Source: Plasmopara viticola
Taxonomy: Eukaryota; Oomycota; Peronosporomycetes; Peronosporales; Peronosporaceae
Reading direction: 5' to 3'
DNA length: 64,000 nucleotides
Assembly (NCBI GenBank): GCA_001695595.3
Contig: MBPM02000003.1
Span: 62,001 to 126,000, forward strand
The notes below the pieces were generated by a model that saw only the letters and a program-made list of their open reading frames with translations, was not told the DNA's origin and ran no database searches. Below are positions 32,700 to 44,390 of the stretch, piece by piece (the first letter of the stretch is position 1; every line of letters begins with the position of its first letter). A program made the position numbers and the translations under genes.

Positions 32700-34240
32700 A
32701 TTTTTGCTCATTTCGCCTCCGCGTATATCCTCTGAGCTCCATAATAATTATGGTATGCAGTCCTTGTTGATCGTAGAGTTTTGCAAAGTGTCATTATGTT
32801 ATTCGGAGCCTTCAAAGAATTTTGTATGAGCTGATGTACCCGTCATGTTCGAAGACGGCTGGCTAAAAATTGGCTTATAGATTTTTTTTCGATGCTGGAT
32901 CACTGTCATCGTTTTAAGTCTTTATGCTCAGTCATCAGACCACTGAAAATGTCCATCCATTTAGTCGCGTTTATAAAATTGCTAAAAAATCTGTCGAAGT
33001 CAGTCTTGCACTCGTGATACTGATGTGAAATGATTAGTCGCACTTCATCATATTGATATGCTTTTACAACACATCAATCTTCTTCTTTACAATGTCGAAG
33101 TTGCTGGATATTGGTTTGATTAGCAAATCGTATTCAAAAGTAATCATATGGTATAACTTCTCGCCAACTTGAAAGCCCATAAACGATATCTTATAGTCCT
33201 TCCAAGCGCAGGGGCTAAATGCTCGCGCGCTTCGGGCAGGTGCTCTCGGGCATCTGCAGGTCTCTAACGAGCTTCAACCTCGACGCGACGGTCTCCAGCA
33301 CCAGGGCGCCACCTGGGCTCTGACCAAGTCAGAGCTAAACAAAATAAAGGAAGACCCTGACGACCTCGGGGCTGGCTGCACTGCCCGCTGAACGAGACCC
33401 GACGTATGCGGACACCACTCTATGCCGTGGACTAGCCAGACTGAGCATAGCACGTGCATAACTTGGCAACGCGATAACGTAATACATTACATTGCATTAT
33501 AGGATATGATCATATGTATGAAATAATTCTCACCCTTAAAGCTAAGTGGAAAGATTGGTGACATTACCTGGCATAGAAATAGGTGTACGACGGTCTCGAT
33601 ACTGATGTCGGTGCACCTTATTGACTCGTATTGAGGCCGTCCGCTAATTTTGTGAGTTCGATCATTATGGTCATCGCACATGGAGTGCTTAGCTGGTCGC
33701 TGCATAGTAAAGTTGAAGTTCAAGACTTGGTAGCGTTATAATTAATGCTCTTAATGTGAGCGGCTACAACTGTAGGTCTCGACGCTATTGTGTGGTAATA
33801 GCTTAGAGACTCGTAGAACCTTTTGCTTAGACGATCCCAAACCTTTTGCTTAGATGATTTACATTTCTTTCGGTTGTTATCACTGCTCCCAAAGTCATTT
33901 TAGGACATACCACGCTTGTGCACATCAGCCGCCGAGCGTTAGCTTTCTATATGATTGTCAGCTATATGTGCAATATCGCAATCGCGGTTTTCACACTGTC
34001 TCCCTTCGGATTGTGGGGCCGATTCTGAAAATTATGGTATCGCTAACCTTTATTTCATAGATAGATTCGTCTAAAAAGCTAGCACCATTTCGCTTGCGTA
34101 TCTTTTGTATATAAACTTTCATTTTGCTATATATGTCCTCTTTCTTGTTGTTGCTACTACGTGCCTTGCATACTTCATGCTTTTGTACGTGACTTCTCGC
34201 ACACTTAATTTAGCGCTAGTAGTAGATGCCGGTGATCAAA
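32700..34240 (-). pseudogene. Unidentified decayed gene, interrupted by SINE copy 3
   Basis: Protein-like pieces run along the minus strand. From about 34240 to 34010 comes a basic piece with EDIYSKMKVYIQKIRKRNG and DESIYEIKVSDTIIFRIG, ending at TGA. From 33723 to 33503 comes a frame with RPQYESIRCTDISIETVVHL. After the SINE the same frame resumes with FMGFQVGEKLYHMITFEYDL to a TAA near 33070. Further pieces near 32940-33040 (KTDFDRFFSNFINATKWMD) lie in another frame. I do not recognise the protein. Stops and frame changes mark it as dead, or as intron-rich with sites I cannot place. It lies just downstream of the ZNRD2-like gene on the same strand. Confidence 0.5.
33197..33496 (+). mobile_element. 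SINE-like element, copy 3 (5' truncated)
   Basis: It lacks the first 25-30 bp present in copies 1, 2 and 4 and starts at TCCTTCCAAGCGC. The tail is ATACATTACATTGCA. The flanks share only TTATAG (33191-33196 and 33497-33502) as a short target-site duplication. A few small differences (for example AATAAAGG instead of AATAATGG) make it slightly more diverged than the others. It interrupts a minus-strand open frame. Confidence 0.85.
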
Positions 34241-34375
34241 AGTTACAGACAAACAAGCATTTTGGCGTAGTACGCAAAACGATCATTTTATAGGAGATGA
34301 TAAAAAGCATATTGCCCAATATTTTACTTAAGGCGAAGACTGCAATGTTCAAAATTGCATCTGGTACAAAAGCTA

Positions 34376-35447
34376 CTACTTTAGAAGGTGGGCAGCCTCA
34401 GCGATCTCTCGCACGGCTTTCGTTACGGCGACAAGGCGCTCCCTGTGGTCATTGGGGGAGAGGGAATCGGTAAGGACGCCCATTTTCTGCAGCAGCAATA
34501 GACATTGCAAAATGTTAGCTATTTTCGTCTTCTTCTTCTGGGCTTAGACACAGAAATATGTAAATATCGGATCAGGGATACATGTGATCTGCCTCGTATA
34601 TCGTGAAGCCATCACACGTGAACCCGGCTGGTAATTACAAAAAAATGCGATTGCTCAACCTGATAAAGCGTAGCGAGAGTCTGACGACGAAACATGTTCA
34701 CCTCCACGTCACTTCCGGAGCTTACTGGGGTGTAGGATTTTTTTGCTGGAAAACGGTGCAACAACACGATCGCATTAATTTTAATCAGGTGATTACATCG
34801 GGACACAGAAAGCGGCATTGAACTATACCGGCTTTATCCATTTCAATCACTTGATAATTGTTCGCCTTTTCAAGCTTCAGCAGCTCTTCGGCCTGTCTGG
34901 CTTGTTCCTCCAAGTGGAATTGCTGCTTGATGCGGCGTGTGCGCTCGTCCTCATGATGAGCTTCCTTCTCTGCCCCTTCCTTTGCTACTGCGCTAAGTTC
35001 CATAGTCTTCTTTTCTGCTTGAATTTTGGCTTCCTCCTCTGATATAACAAACTGGTCGCACCTCACGCAGAACATCTACCATTCTCATTTTGATCAATTA
35101 GCTTAGAGTAATACGCATGATTCAAGAACCACTTGCCTTTTCCTGCTTATTACGCATTAGTGGCGTATAGCAGTCCTCCGTAGGGCAGCTTGCGCCCAGC
35201 ATTGTCCAGCCCTGTAATATAGGGGACCACAGCTCAGCGACTTTTTTATAAAAAAAAATCCGGTGGAAAGAGGAAACACTGTCTGATTAGGTCGGAAAGT
35301 TCTCACTATAAAGACGCCACCGACCTGCAACATTTTTTCACCCAGTCTTTTGCTAGCTTCATCGCGCGAGCGCTTCACGTGTGCAGTCGTCTGTTGCTTA
35401 ACAGAACTTGTAAGCGTCGAAAGGCAATGCAGAGCTACCGTCGACAT
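34376..35447 (-). CDS. ZNRD2/SSSCA1 (autoantigen p27) family zinc-binding protein, five exons (206 aa)
   Basis: Exons 35447-35325, 35211-35137, 35075-34829, 34724-34660 and 34486-34376 join in frame to 206 aa. The family's zinc motif is rebuilt across exons 2 and 3: GWTMLGASCPTEDC, then PLMRN, then MFCVRC (C50, C55, C69, C72). A charged coiled coil follows (about 78-148), then RRQTLATLYQ joined to KMGVLTDSLS and a helical end. Intron sizes are 113, 61, 104 and 173 nt. Intron 2 uses a GC donor (GCAAGT) with an AG acceptor; the rest are GT-AG, with weak donors for introns 1 (GTCGGT) and 4 (GTTGAG). All phases agree. Human ZNRD2 has been linked to mitosis and centromeres; no role is shown here. 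No stop or frameshift appears, so this is probably the one live gene inside the gene-poor island. Confidence 0.78.
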
Positions 35448-36159
35448 ACCACGTCCATTAGAATTGGCGTGAAAACAACGAAATGCTGCCGAAATTTATA
35501 CCGGCTTTGGCGGGTACACTTTCTCCAAAAGACTAAAATCTACAATTTTTGCCTTTTCGCAAATATGAGCTTACAACGCTCTCGTGACAGTGGCGACACG
35601 GTGGTCCGTGCCTGAGACGATGTTTTTTGTGACCACATCACATAGCACCTTGCGCAGAGTAGGCGTGCATGAAGACAGACATAAGATCCTATCCCGGGTT
35701 ATAAAGGTTGACGTGTGCAATCAATTGCAATTAATGCATTTAGTACGTGTCTTATGTCAACTTGTCACCTGTATGCATTTAATCTAGATATCTCCTTTAG
35801 CCAAGTAATACATCCATCTTTGTTTCTTACGAACCTCAAAATGCAACCCAATATAATTACTGGTGAAGTGCCTATCATGCACCAAAAGCTTTAGGATTCT
35901 TCTAACGGCAAGCCAGCTTTCACCGCAATGACTTGCTATTCCTTTCCCTTTAAGTTTAGGCTTACGAGTAATTAATTTTATACATCCTTCTTGCCTTGTA
36001 TTTAAAAAAGTCCGTTCATTCACAACAATGATTAAACGAGGGCTGTCGGTTGAGCGTGTAATTTTGTTAGAGCCTAGCCAACACCAAAGATGATCAATTT
36101 ATTCGTCTTCCGCAGTGCTCTGTACCTCTGCGTCGAATGCCGGGTAGACTATTCAAGCT
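35448..36159. other. Upstream region of the ZNRD2-like gene
   Basis: No gene or repeat recognised. The open frame 35379-35615 on the plus strand overlaps the first exon of the gene antisense and is a shadow. Confidence 0.35.
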
Positions 36160-36500
36160 GCGCCTGTGCTAGGTGGGCTTTATAATATTAACTGCCGAAG
36201 ACATGATGAAGTCCGAAAGGCTCTGGAAGAAACATTTACTTAACCGCGACGGACAAGTCGCATCTATCGATCTCCCTCGCCAGGTGATCCACAGATTGCA
36301 TCGCCGTTGAGCGAGGAATATGGCGAGCACTCACCTGTCTCTTCGCCCTCTCGGGATGCAAATTTTTCCAAATCAATTACAATCTCGTCAAAACGATCTA
36401 AAATACGCCCGAAAAAGCGCTATACATGTCGTCAGCCTTTCCGGCCATGCGAAAGGTATCACTTAAAAAGTCATGAAAGTCCAAGATTTTAGGGGCAAAG
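36160..36500 (+). pseudogene. Weak, basic C/H-containing coding remnant
   Basis: Two overlapping plus-strand frames look protein-like: one with LYNINCRRHDEVRKALEETF, and one continuing to 36492 with a serine/proline-rich stretch and then KRYTCRQPFRPCERYHLKSH. The C, F, L and H pattern is loosely like a C2H2 zinc finger but the spacing is wrong. It is probably a decayed fragment of a regulatory protein. Confidence is low. Confidence 0.3.
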
Positions 36501-38922
36501 AACCGATCTGGGATGCCCTTGCTGATGATGTGGCTTATGTAAGGACCGGAAGAAAGAGTTTAAGTCAAAAGATAACCCTCGGTACGTTCATCGGGTAAGT
36601 CTAGTATCCGAAGTCACTAACGCAGTGAACGATGTACTATGTGATTTACCCATGACCGTTTACCGACTTCAGTCTCCATTCAGTAAAATATCCACCAACT
36701 CTCTAGACAACGAGGTCGACGAGAAAGACGGTAATATTTCAGGATGTGTATATCCTGGCCGGTCTTCGAGCAGTACACTCAGCTTTTAAGGGCTTTTTGG
36801 GGGTCGATCTCGCGTGGCTGAAGAGAAACTTTTGCTCAAGTACGACATTTCGACAGCCATGCACGTGCTCCTAGCACTGAGTCAAATCTAATTGAAAATT
36901 TTTGCCAGGCATAGTAAGAAGCCTAAAGACAAGAGTGGCTGGTACTCACAACGCAAAAACCCATTGGTACACGACGGCTCGATTAAGAAATTTGTTACGG
37001 GATTTAGTAATCTTTTTTGGTGTTACAACCCAAAAAAAATCCTTCGATCAAGGACTTTGCATCCATGAGACCAAAGAACAAATTTTTCACTTTGTGAGTG
37101 GGATACCACTCACCTCCAGGCGAAGGTAAAAAGAACACTATCAGCCCCCAAGAGTCCACCCTTTTTTGCCTTCTCAGCAGGTCGAGCACAGAGACAACGC
37201 TTCGAAGCGGTATTGGGGACTTATACAAAATTTAGGCCCTACATATTGCAAAAAAACCTACCGCTTTTCACATAAATGTGATCATCGTTGACATTTTCAT
37301 GAGAAAGTCGATGGTGTACGCCTACCCTTGCTCTTCCAAGACCGAAAAAACTTAATGAAGTGGTGCTTTGATTTGTATCCATTTATTCTTCCAGATGTCG
37401 TTTTTATTTCTCAACAAAACTTTACTATCTTCAACTAACCGATTTTACTTTTATCGTGTTAGTTTCGTATATCTTCAGCGAATGCGATCGCACCCGGTGC
37501 TTTATTAATAAAAATTTCGCCGACATTTTGCGTGGTACTATGTCGGTTAGGAAACTGGAGCCATACTGGAAACTTGGAAGTTTTTTTAAGCAAGTGTGTT
37601 TCGATAGTTAATCCCGGGGTGCCTCAGTCCGTTTGTACAGGTATGCACTGAGGCTTTCGATAAGGAGATCACATTGTCGAGCGCAACTTGGTTATAGAAA
37701 GGTTACTTTGTTATCTGTACCACCTCAACATACATATTGTGCAGTGTGTCCCCTAGCACACGGCTGGCTGCTTCCGTGATTCCATCTGTCTGCACACGGT
37801 CTACTGTAAACATCATTGAACGGGTTTCCAATAGTCATAATTTCAATTTTTAAAGGCAGCGGTAATCCATAAATTTCTATCCGGCCTCGTTGTCTTCTGA
37901 AGGCACTGGTACTTAAATATCGCATCCACATACAGCCTTGCCACTTTTGTCGGTAGGTTACACGCACATCACTATACCCGCTTTATGATTATCTCCGGCA
38001 AATCTAATACAAAGTCGAAGTTTTTTGGCCCATCCACGCAGAGTTGACAGGTCTATTGAAAACAGGTTCGATAGCATTTATAATGAAAGACAAACTATAG
38101 TCCAAATGAGATTATTCACTGCAGGCAACAATGTCAGAGTCGAGTGATAATACCTTTACAGCGATTGCAGCTGCATTACTACGAGAAAGCAGACAACTCG
38201 CTTCAATTTTGAGCTGATTTGGCAGAGCTGTTGCTCCGAACGACGAGCCTTTGGTGTACAAATACTTTTAGAGGCACATGATGCTCTGATTTAGTGATCA
38301 TTTAGATGAAAATCAATTGCTCGGTCTCCATAGCACATTGATGGTCTTACATGTACAATTGAATGGAAGTATGGGAAGTTCTATGAGATCTATTATACGG
38401 TGGGCTCCCTTACAAAGCTTGCTAGCACCGTCTGTTCGATAAAAGCGTTGATTTTGTCTCTTGCTTGCCGGTGGCTAGTAACAACACGAGCGTAGTGTCA
38501 CCTAAGCAAAATGGTGAATTTTACACCAGCTACAACCAATATATCTAGGAACAAATAGGAATAGATAGACAATGAAAATATCATGGTCTTCCGAACACAA
38601 GGACACAATAGTGTTAGATAGGGTCTACAGCTTACCTCTAAACATCATTTGAGCTTCAGATTTCCGCTTACCGATGTCAATAGCAGCCCTTTCACACAAA
38701 TATGGTTAGACACAAAGGATCAATCACGCACACTGCGTAGTAGATACGCTTAAGGGCTGCAATCATGGGACGACAAGCTATGTACTGTTTTGTTTGACCT
38801 TGACAATAAAATACAAAGAGTTTTACATCCATTTATATAGAGCGGATTACGACATTTAAAGAGTTTTGCTTGCTCTAAGTGATTATGAGACTAAACATCA
38901 TGTTCAGCTGCACGTTATATAG
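36501..38922. other. Gene-poor region
   Basis: No supported gene. Minus-strand frame 37725-37967 has a somewhat protein-like stretch (RRQRGRIEIYGLPLPLKIEI) but no motif I know. Plus-strand frame 36902-37129 is likewise unassigned. Confidence 0.35.
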
Positions 38923-38975
38923 TACGATCAAATCTATATAGGACCGCTTCCAGCAGTCCAATAGATTTGATCGTA
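38923..38975. repeat. Hairpin with 15-bp perfect arms
   Basis: TACGATCAAATCTAT at 38923-38937 is repeated in exact inverse at 38961-38975. An inner GGAC and GTCC pair extends the stem. It lies in non-coding DNA. Confidence 0.85.
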
Positions 38976-40463
38976 ATATGTCTAACGAGTGACTTAATTC
39001 TTCCCGATATGTAAGAACCATTTAATGTCTTGGTTGGGTTAAATCGTTTGGTGGCACCATTTCTCGACCATTCGAGTCTTTTGTACAGGAAGGAAGTTCG
39101 GGTTCGCGAGGCTATATTCGCAATCCAAGACAAAAACTTTGTGATATCAAGTGCCACGCGAGCTCCCCTTCCCTTCCTCAGGGCTGGCTTCATGACCGCT
39201 TGTGAGCCTACAACCGTACGTCCACAAGCGGTTGGTCTTACTGATATTCAACGTTCGCTCTTCACCAAACCTTAAAAAAAAATTACAGATGTGAGCTTTA
39301 AAACGACGGGCTAGGAGCGCCTGTAAACGTTTGCTTGCTGATACTCCGCAAGGCTCTTGCTATGGTGCAAGCGCCTGTAGAGCCCAATTTATCGCCACTA
39401 GTTGGTATATTCTCGACCCACAGTCCAACTGCGCTTGGATGGGACTCTCTTTAGCACGTGCAGCGTAAATCGGCTACAGATTTTTTGCTAATAGCTGCAC
39501 AATGATTGCGTTTTCAAATGCGCGCGTGTCTCGATCTATGACGAGTAGAAATTAAGTCATTTGGTTTAAGAGATCACTCAGTTGCTGTGGCTTTTTGCAA
39601 GGTTTGTTATTAGCTGCAAATCGCTCGAGACTTCACAAAAAAGATTTAGTCGCGCTCAAAATTCTCGACCTTCTTGATATCGCTCAGCTTTCACGAAGTG
39701 CTTATGCTATTCACGATGTCCGTTCTCATAATAAGATACAGCGTCTCCCACAGCGACGGCACGCCGTCAACGAGACCCTTCGATTCGCCATTCACCAGCG
39801 TCGTCGTGCGACCTCAAGATAGATAGCTCTAAGTGCAATCGAAATGTCTTCAGTGGCGTTTCTGATTAAGTTCACGTTGCCGAGAATTCCACCTAATGTG
39901 GAACATGATGCAATGCGGTGGTCTGATTCGAATATAATCAGAAACATAACTTAGTACTATTATATCGTAATATCTATATAAAAGCAAACTTCATGTTTTT
40001 GATTACACCCTCGCATTGAGGCGCATGGATAATAACATTGGCCGATCAGTTAGAAAATATCAATGTCTAACTGACCAACAAACTCAAATGTGCGAGGTTC
40101 ACATTTCATTCGATATTAGTGCTCACTAAGGAAAAGCTTTGTTACATTGAGGACCACTGCTTACACATAGTAGGGAAACGGGGCATTTTGTTGATAGTAA
40201 AAAAAAGTTTAGTTCATAAAAAAGTATTAAGGTTCTGTTAGATCTTACAAATTAAAACCTTACTATTAGCTCTTAAAGCCAGGAAGACAGCATATTCGTA
40301 CAGATCGGAGGTCAATGACCTTGGACGGCAGCTCCACCACAATTTAGACCACGCATCCTTCCAGACGGCAAAATACGCCACGGATGGCAAATTTGCTTTT
40401 ATTTTACACAAAATTTTACTTTTGCTATTGATACAAAGACGGCAAGCTTAATGTTCTGACGCG
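38976..40463. other. Gene-poor region with one basic open frame
   Basis: A plus-strand frame at 39595-39822 encodes a 75-residue leucine- and arginine-rich segment (LVALKILDLLDIAQLSRSAY and onward). It looks protein-like but starts with a non-ATG codon, so it is likely the tail of a decayed gene. Nothing else is supported. Confidence 0.35.
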
Positions 40464-41200
40464 CTACCGCGAAGGCCAGAGAATTGGGTTACTTTGAATT
40501 TTAAATTTGTTTAGATGAGCCAACTCGTCAGGCATAAGATGTGATGCCATTTCAGAGTCACTTATGCGAGTCCTTTTCGCCGACAAAGAATACAAATTTG
40601 GAGGATAGACCTCATGACAAGAACAGTGCAAGGTATTCGGTAGTCCTGCCTCAGTCGTTGCTCTCAACGACATAAACTTAAAGTATGATTTACTTCAAAA
40701 TGTACATGATAGAACGAATCAGGCAAAACAAACTTTTTTTTAATTGTAAGGGCCCCGCTAATGTGCTAGCATAATTTTGGGTGATCGATTTTTCGAGCGC
40801 AACTTTTTTAGAACCCCGGGATTCTGTTAATAAACCCATAATGTCGAATACGACCGAGTGAATGGTTTTGTTTGTTAAATAAATAATGCGCGCTTCAAAC
40901 AAAAATATCATTGCAACGCAGATGCGTCTAGTATCAATAGATTTTAATCTACGACACCAGGAATCTGAGCGTGTTTTGTGGAGAAGAAGAAGGCGTCGGT
41001 GGAAGAGATGCACGAGAAACTAACGACACACGCCAATTATTCCCAGCTTTGCTGCTGTGGGACTGCTGCTGCGACTGAATGTTTTTTTCCAAAAGTACAT
41101 TTTGCGTACTTCTTGTCATGCTCAACTTTTCGACTCTGTCACGACTGTTGCACATCTTTCCGAGTATGCCCGAGCAACGAAGTGGTGATGGGGTTTGCAT
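40464..41200 (-). pseudogene. Unidentified minus-strand gene or remnant
   Basis: A frame of 83 codons starts with ATG at 41200 and reads like a real, serine-rich N-terminus (SPLRCSGILGKMCNSRDRVE, later ASLPPTPSSSPQNTLRF), ending at TAG near 40949. Overlapping frames continue downstream: 41013-40690 with SRGSKKVALEKSITQNYAST, and 40673-40464 with EVYPPNLYSLSAKRTRISDS and DELAHLNKFKIQSNPILW. They may be exons or frameshifted pieces of one gene. I recognise no domain. It diverges from the RNase H2C pseudogene across about 395 bp, so the two may be an old divergent gene pair. Confidence 0.4.
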
Positions 41201-41595
41201 AAAATTTGGTGGTACTCGTAATGCATGCCAAGCAGCGATGCTATTCGTTATTTGTAAGGAAAATTGTCCGGTGACATAATTATTCTAGCTTAAGAAGACT
41301 TACATGGAAAAGGTGCACGCAAGGCTGAACTTTATTAGTCGACTTTCCCTGCTCAGCAGCATTGCGCTATATACTGAGGGCATCAGTGATTGCTTACCGG
41401 TAATATACCGCATGTGTGTCATGATCGCGATAGCGATATAGTCGCTTATTAGGAATAAGAGTAGATTAAAATACCGCGCTTACTTCGTGAGACCTAGAAT
41501 TGACTATACACAATTTGCAAAGACCTGGGTCTTTATTAATTTGTACAGGGTTTTGAGTGGGCCCGCTAGCAATAAAATATTATGAATTTTGAGTT

Positions 41596-42223
41596 ATGGC
41601 AGAAGACGCACCGAGCACCGTGCACGTTTGTCTGACACGCTGCCCGCTGCAGACGTCGGAGAAAAATGTGCACTCATTACCATGTCGCATTCATTTTGAC
41701 GGGTCGGCAGCTATAAAGACGTTTTTTATACCTCAAATGGGCGACGGCAATAGCAACGGCATAGACCATGACACCGACGAGCAGGATGTTACACTGGATA
41801 CAAAGAGCATGAGAGACAGTTGCAAAAAGTGGCATGCAGAATTTCGTGGCATCCAATTAAAGGGCGAAAAGCTGTCGTTGGCAGCTTTAAGTTTCACCGG
41901 TACATCATGTTAAGAAAAAGTTACGCAAGGGGGGGACTGTGCGCTGACGATCGTGTTGTGCCGGACATGCAGGCCTCGTGTTGGAAGACAGTGGCATGCG
42001 ACACTTAGATGATAAGGAACGCATTTGGGAAGTTGAAGATCATTTCGACGAGCTCACGTGGTGGTAGGTGACGCGCTGCCATGAATCTATCTGTGATGAA
42101 TCAAATCGTATATTGCTTAGGAATGTGCCGAACCACACAACCAGCGACACTCAGCAGCTGCCACTAGTGCTGCAGCAATGGCGAGATCTAGCTTCCGCAG
42201 TACGTTTACTCACTAGCGTTTGA
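41596..42223 (+). pseudogene. RNase H2 subunit C pseudogene
   Basis: RNase H2C is a small accessory subunit of the heterotrimeric nuclease that removes ribonucleotides from DNA. The frame from 41596 contains the family core: LPCRIHFDGSAAIKTFFIPQ (as in LPC, DG, FF and P of the family) and AEFRGIQLKGEKLSL. It then breaks. The expected continuation FKFHRYIML is in another frame (from about 41880), VTQGGDC is back in the first, DDRVVPDMQAS is in the second again, and LDDKERIWEVEDHFDELTWW is in the third. An in-frame TAG at 42065 is followed by a further open stretch ending VLQQWRDLASAVRLLTSV, matching the family's WPSLAAAI-like C-terminus. That is at least four frameshifts and one stop over about 630 bp. 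Long intact genes in the same window argue against poor sequence quality. Confidence 0.82.
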
Positions 42224-42297
42224 TGTTTACTATGCGCCGAGACAAACGTAAGTGCTACAGTGTGAGCTCCAATTTTTGACCTTCATATGGTGTGTGG

Positions 42298-42622
42298 TTT
42301 TCGGAAAAGGTTGGGGTGACGCCCTCCTTCCAAGCGCGGGGGCTAAATGCTCGCGCGCTTCGGGCAGGTGCTCTCGGGCATCTGCAGGTCTCTAACGAGT
42401 CTCACCCTCGACGCGACGGTCTCCAGCACCAGGGCGCCACCTGGGCTCTTACCAAGTCAGAGTTCAACAAAATAATGGAAGACCCTCACGGCCTCGGTGC
42501 TGGCTGCACTGCCCGCCGAACGAGACTCGACGTATGTGGACACCACTCTATGCCGTGGACTAGCCATAGAGCCTAGCACGTGCATAACTTGGCAACGCGA
42601 TAACGTAATACAATACAATACA
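42298..42622 (+). mobile_element. SINE-like element, copy 4
   Basis: A 325-bp copy flanked by an 11-bp target-site duplication, ATGGTGTGTGG, at 42287-42297 and 42623-42633. The 5' end reads TTTTCGGAAAAGGTTGGGG. The tail is AATAC repeated, unlike the ATTAC-type tail of the other copies. The body is nearly identical to copy 1. Confidence 0.9.
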
Positions 42623-42633
42623 ATGGTGTGTGG

Positions 42634-44125
42634 CAGATTCACGGCACATAGCTGAATTGCCAAAGCAATTTCTTACTTCGACAGCACTCACGTAGGTACT
42701 TATCACTTTGACTATCAACGGTCGAGGAGTTGATGAAGGACCTACATAGAAGCTTGAAGCGTTGCGAATCGACATTTCTACCAGTAAACAATATCTACCA
42801 AATGGTGATTCAACTTTTATTTCATTTTACACTAAGTAGTAACTGTAACAGTGTTGGCCATGATCGAAAGGTTTGAAAGCTTCCCACTGCCAACAATAGT
42901 ACAGGGTAAGCGTGAGTGTTCGTGTCGAGTTATTACGTCTCCAGAAGTCTGACAATACACCTCCAACCGCCCACCTAGCTAGACGCTAGTGCAAAACATG
43001 AGGATAATTAATTTGATATTGTGACCAAGCCATGTTCGTGGGTGATAAAAATGGCAAGCTGTTCGTGTGTGAACCTGAACTTGCCATTGACTAAAAGCGT
43101 AGTAAAGATGCATAAATAATTTAGCAATTTTGCCGGGACAAACTGCAATGCACCAGAATGTGTGGTCCAGTTCCGTTATCAGGTGAATGCTGAGTTGGCA
43201 TTTGGTACATTAGGGTAATATTAGGCTTAAGGTTATGAGGCCGACAGCAACTTTCGGAGTCAGGTAAATAGCTATTTATGACTCGTGTTAGCGCTGAGTA
43301 GAGAGTGGAGGTCATAGACCTGTACTCAAGCTTTCTTTGCGCAAAAAACTATATTGCCATTGCATTGCACCATATTGCAGTGCGCCTTTCATATGGTTTA
43401 AACATTAATCATCACTTTTGCAGTATTGCGTCACTTGCTCATATCTCGTCAATTTTTAATTTAGTGACGATTTTGCAAAGTTTAGTGATGAGAAGGACTA
43501 TATGAGTTCCGAGATCTCTCTGAGTTTAAGTGGTTCGAATACCAATAAGGTGTCTGCTGTGGACCAAAAGGCACAAATCTATTACGGCTACGCTTAACGA
43601 AAGGCCACAAAAGGTCAGCTTTGTGTAACGTCTCGTTGCATCCTACTCCCTCAAACTTGGATTGCATACTATAGAAGGATGATAAGTGCTATCCATTACT
43701 CTTTGACAGTGATATGCAAAGTTGGGAATATTAATTTCGAAAAAGATTGCTTTGCACTAAAACTATTGTCTGCGCATAAAAATGCGCTGAGTACAAATGG
43801 CTGCACATCACTCTAATGTAGAGGTTAATGTGCGCCAATTATTCTCAACCGTCAAGTGGTCCACAAACATGTTTGCTTTCGGGCGGTGAGTAGGGCGAAA
43901 TTCGCTTAGATTGTCACCCTCTACAGATGTGGAGTAGCTAACAGCATTACCAAAACAACCTTATTGACCGAAGATATACCCCAAAAAATGAAACACTTAA
44001 CGGCAGACTTACCGGGTTTGCGGAAGGCTTCGACTAAATGGACAGAAAATTGCATGAATTCCAAAGCTAAGCATTTAAATTGTACGACCTTGCTGATAAT
44101 TTGACGTGAAGAACATCTGGGGTCT
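42634..44125. other. Gene-free region
   Basis: No gene or repeat recognised. Short frames at 43121-43315 (minus) and 43482-43667 (minus) have no motif. Confidence 0.35.
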
Positions 44126-44158
44126 AGAGTCGCTTCTATTCTTCTTAGAAGCGACTCT
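44126..44158. repeat. Short perfect hairpin
   Basis: AGAGTCGCTTCT at 44126-44137 is repeated in exact inverse at 44147-44158, with a 9-nt loop. It lies in non-coding DNA. Confidence 0.85.
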
Positions 44159-44269
44159 GGGCCCTATTTTTCTCAGAGAAGAATTACAATTGTGATTCAT
44201 GCAAGTTACAGTCAATTTAACGCCGTACTTTTTAGTGCGAGAAAACATATTGCGTCGAACAGTCTTTTT

Positions 44270-44390
44270 CCATGAAGAAAGCTTCAGGCTTGGCGTGCGC
44301 ATAGCCCTTTGGACCTTGCTTTATGGTGAATATGGTATTGGCTGTGGACACCACCCGCTCACTCGTTATCGCCTTGCCACCGGGAGGACA
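44270..44390 (+). repeat. Old dispersed repeat, copy C (fragment)
   Basis: Aligns with the minus strand of about 28135-27990 in copy A. Shared pieces are AAGCTTC-AGGCTTGG against AAGCTCC-AAGCTTGG, GCATAGC(C/T)CTTTGG, and TTATGGTGAATA followed by GG and GGCTGT. It is a short fragment. Confidence 0.5.

Noticed and set aside
36307..36492. C2H2 zinc finger call
   Set aside because: Cysteine and histidine spacing does not match the C-x2-4-C ... H-x3-5-H pattern; kept only as a weak remnant.
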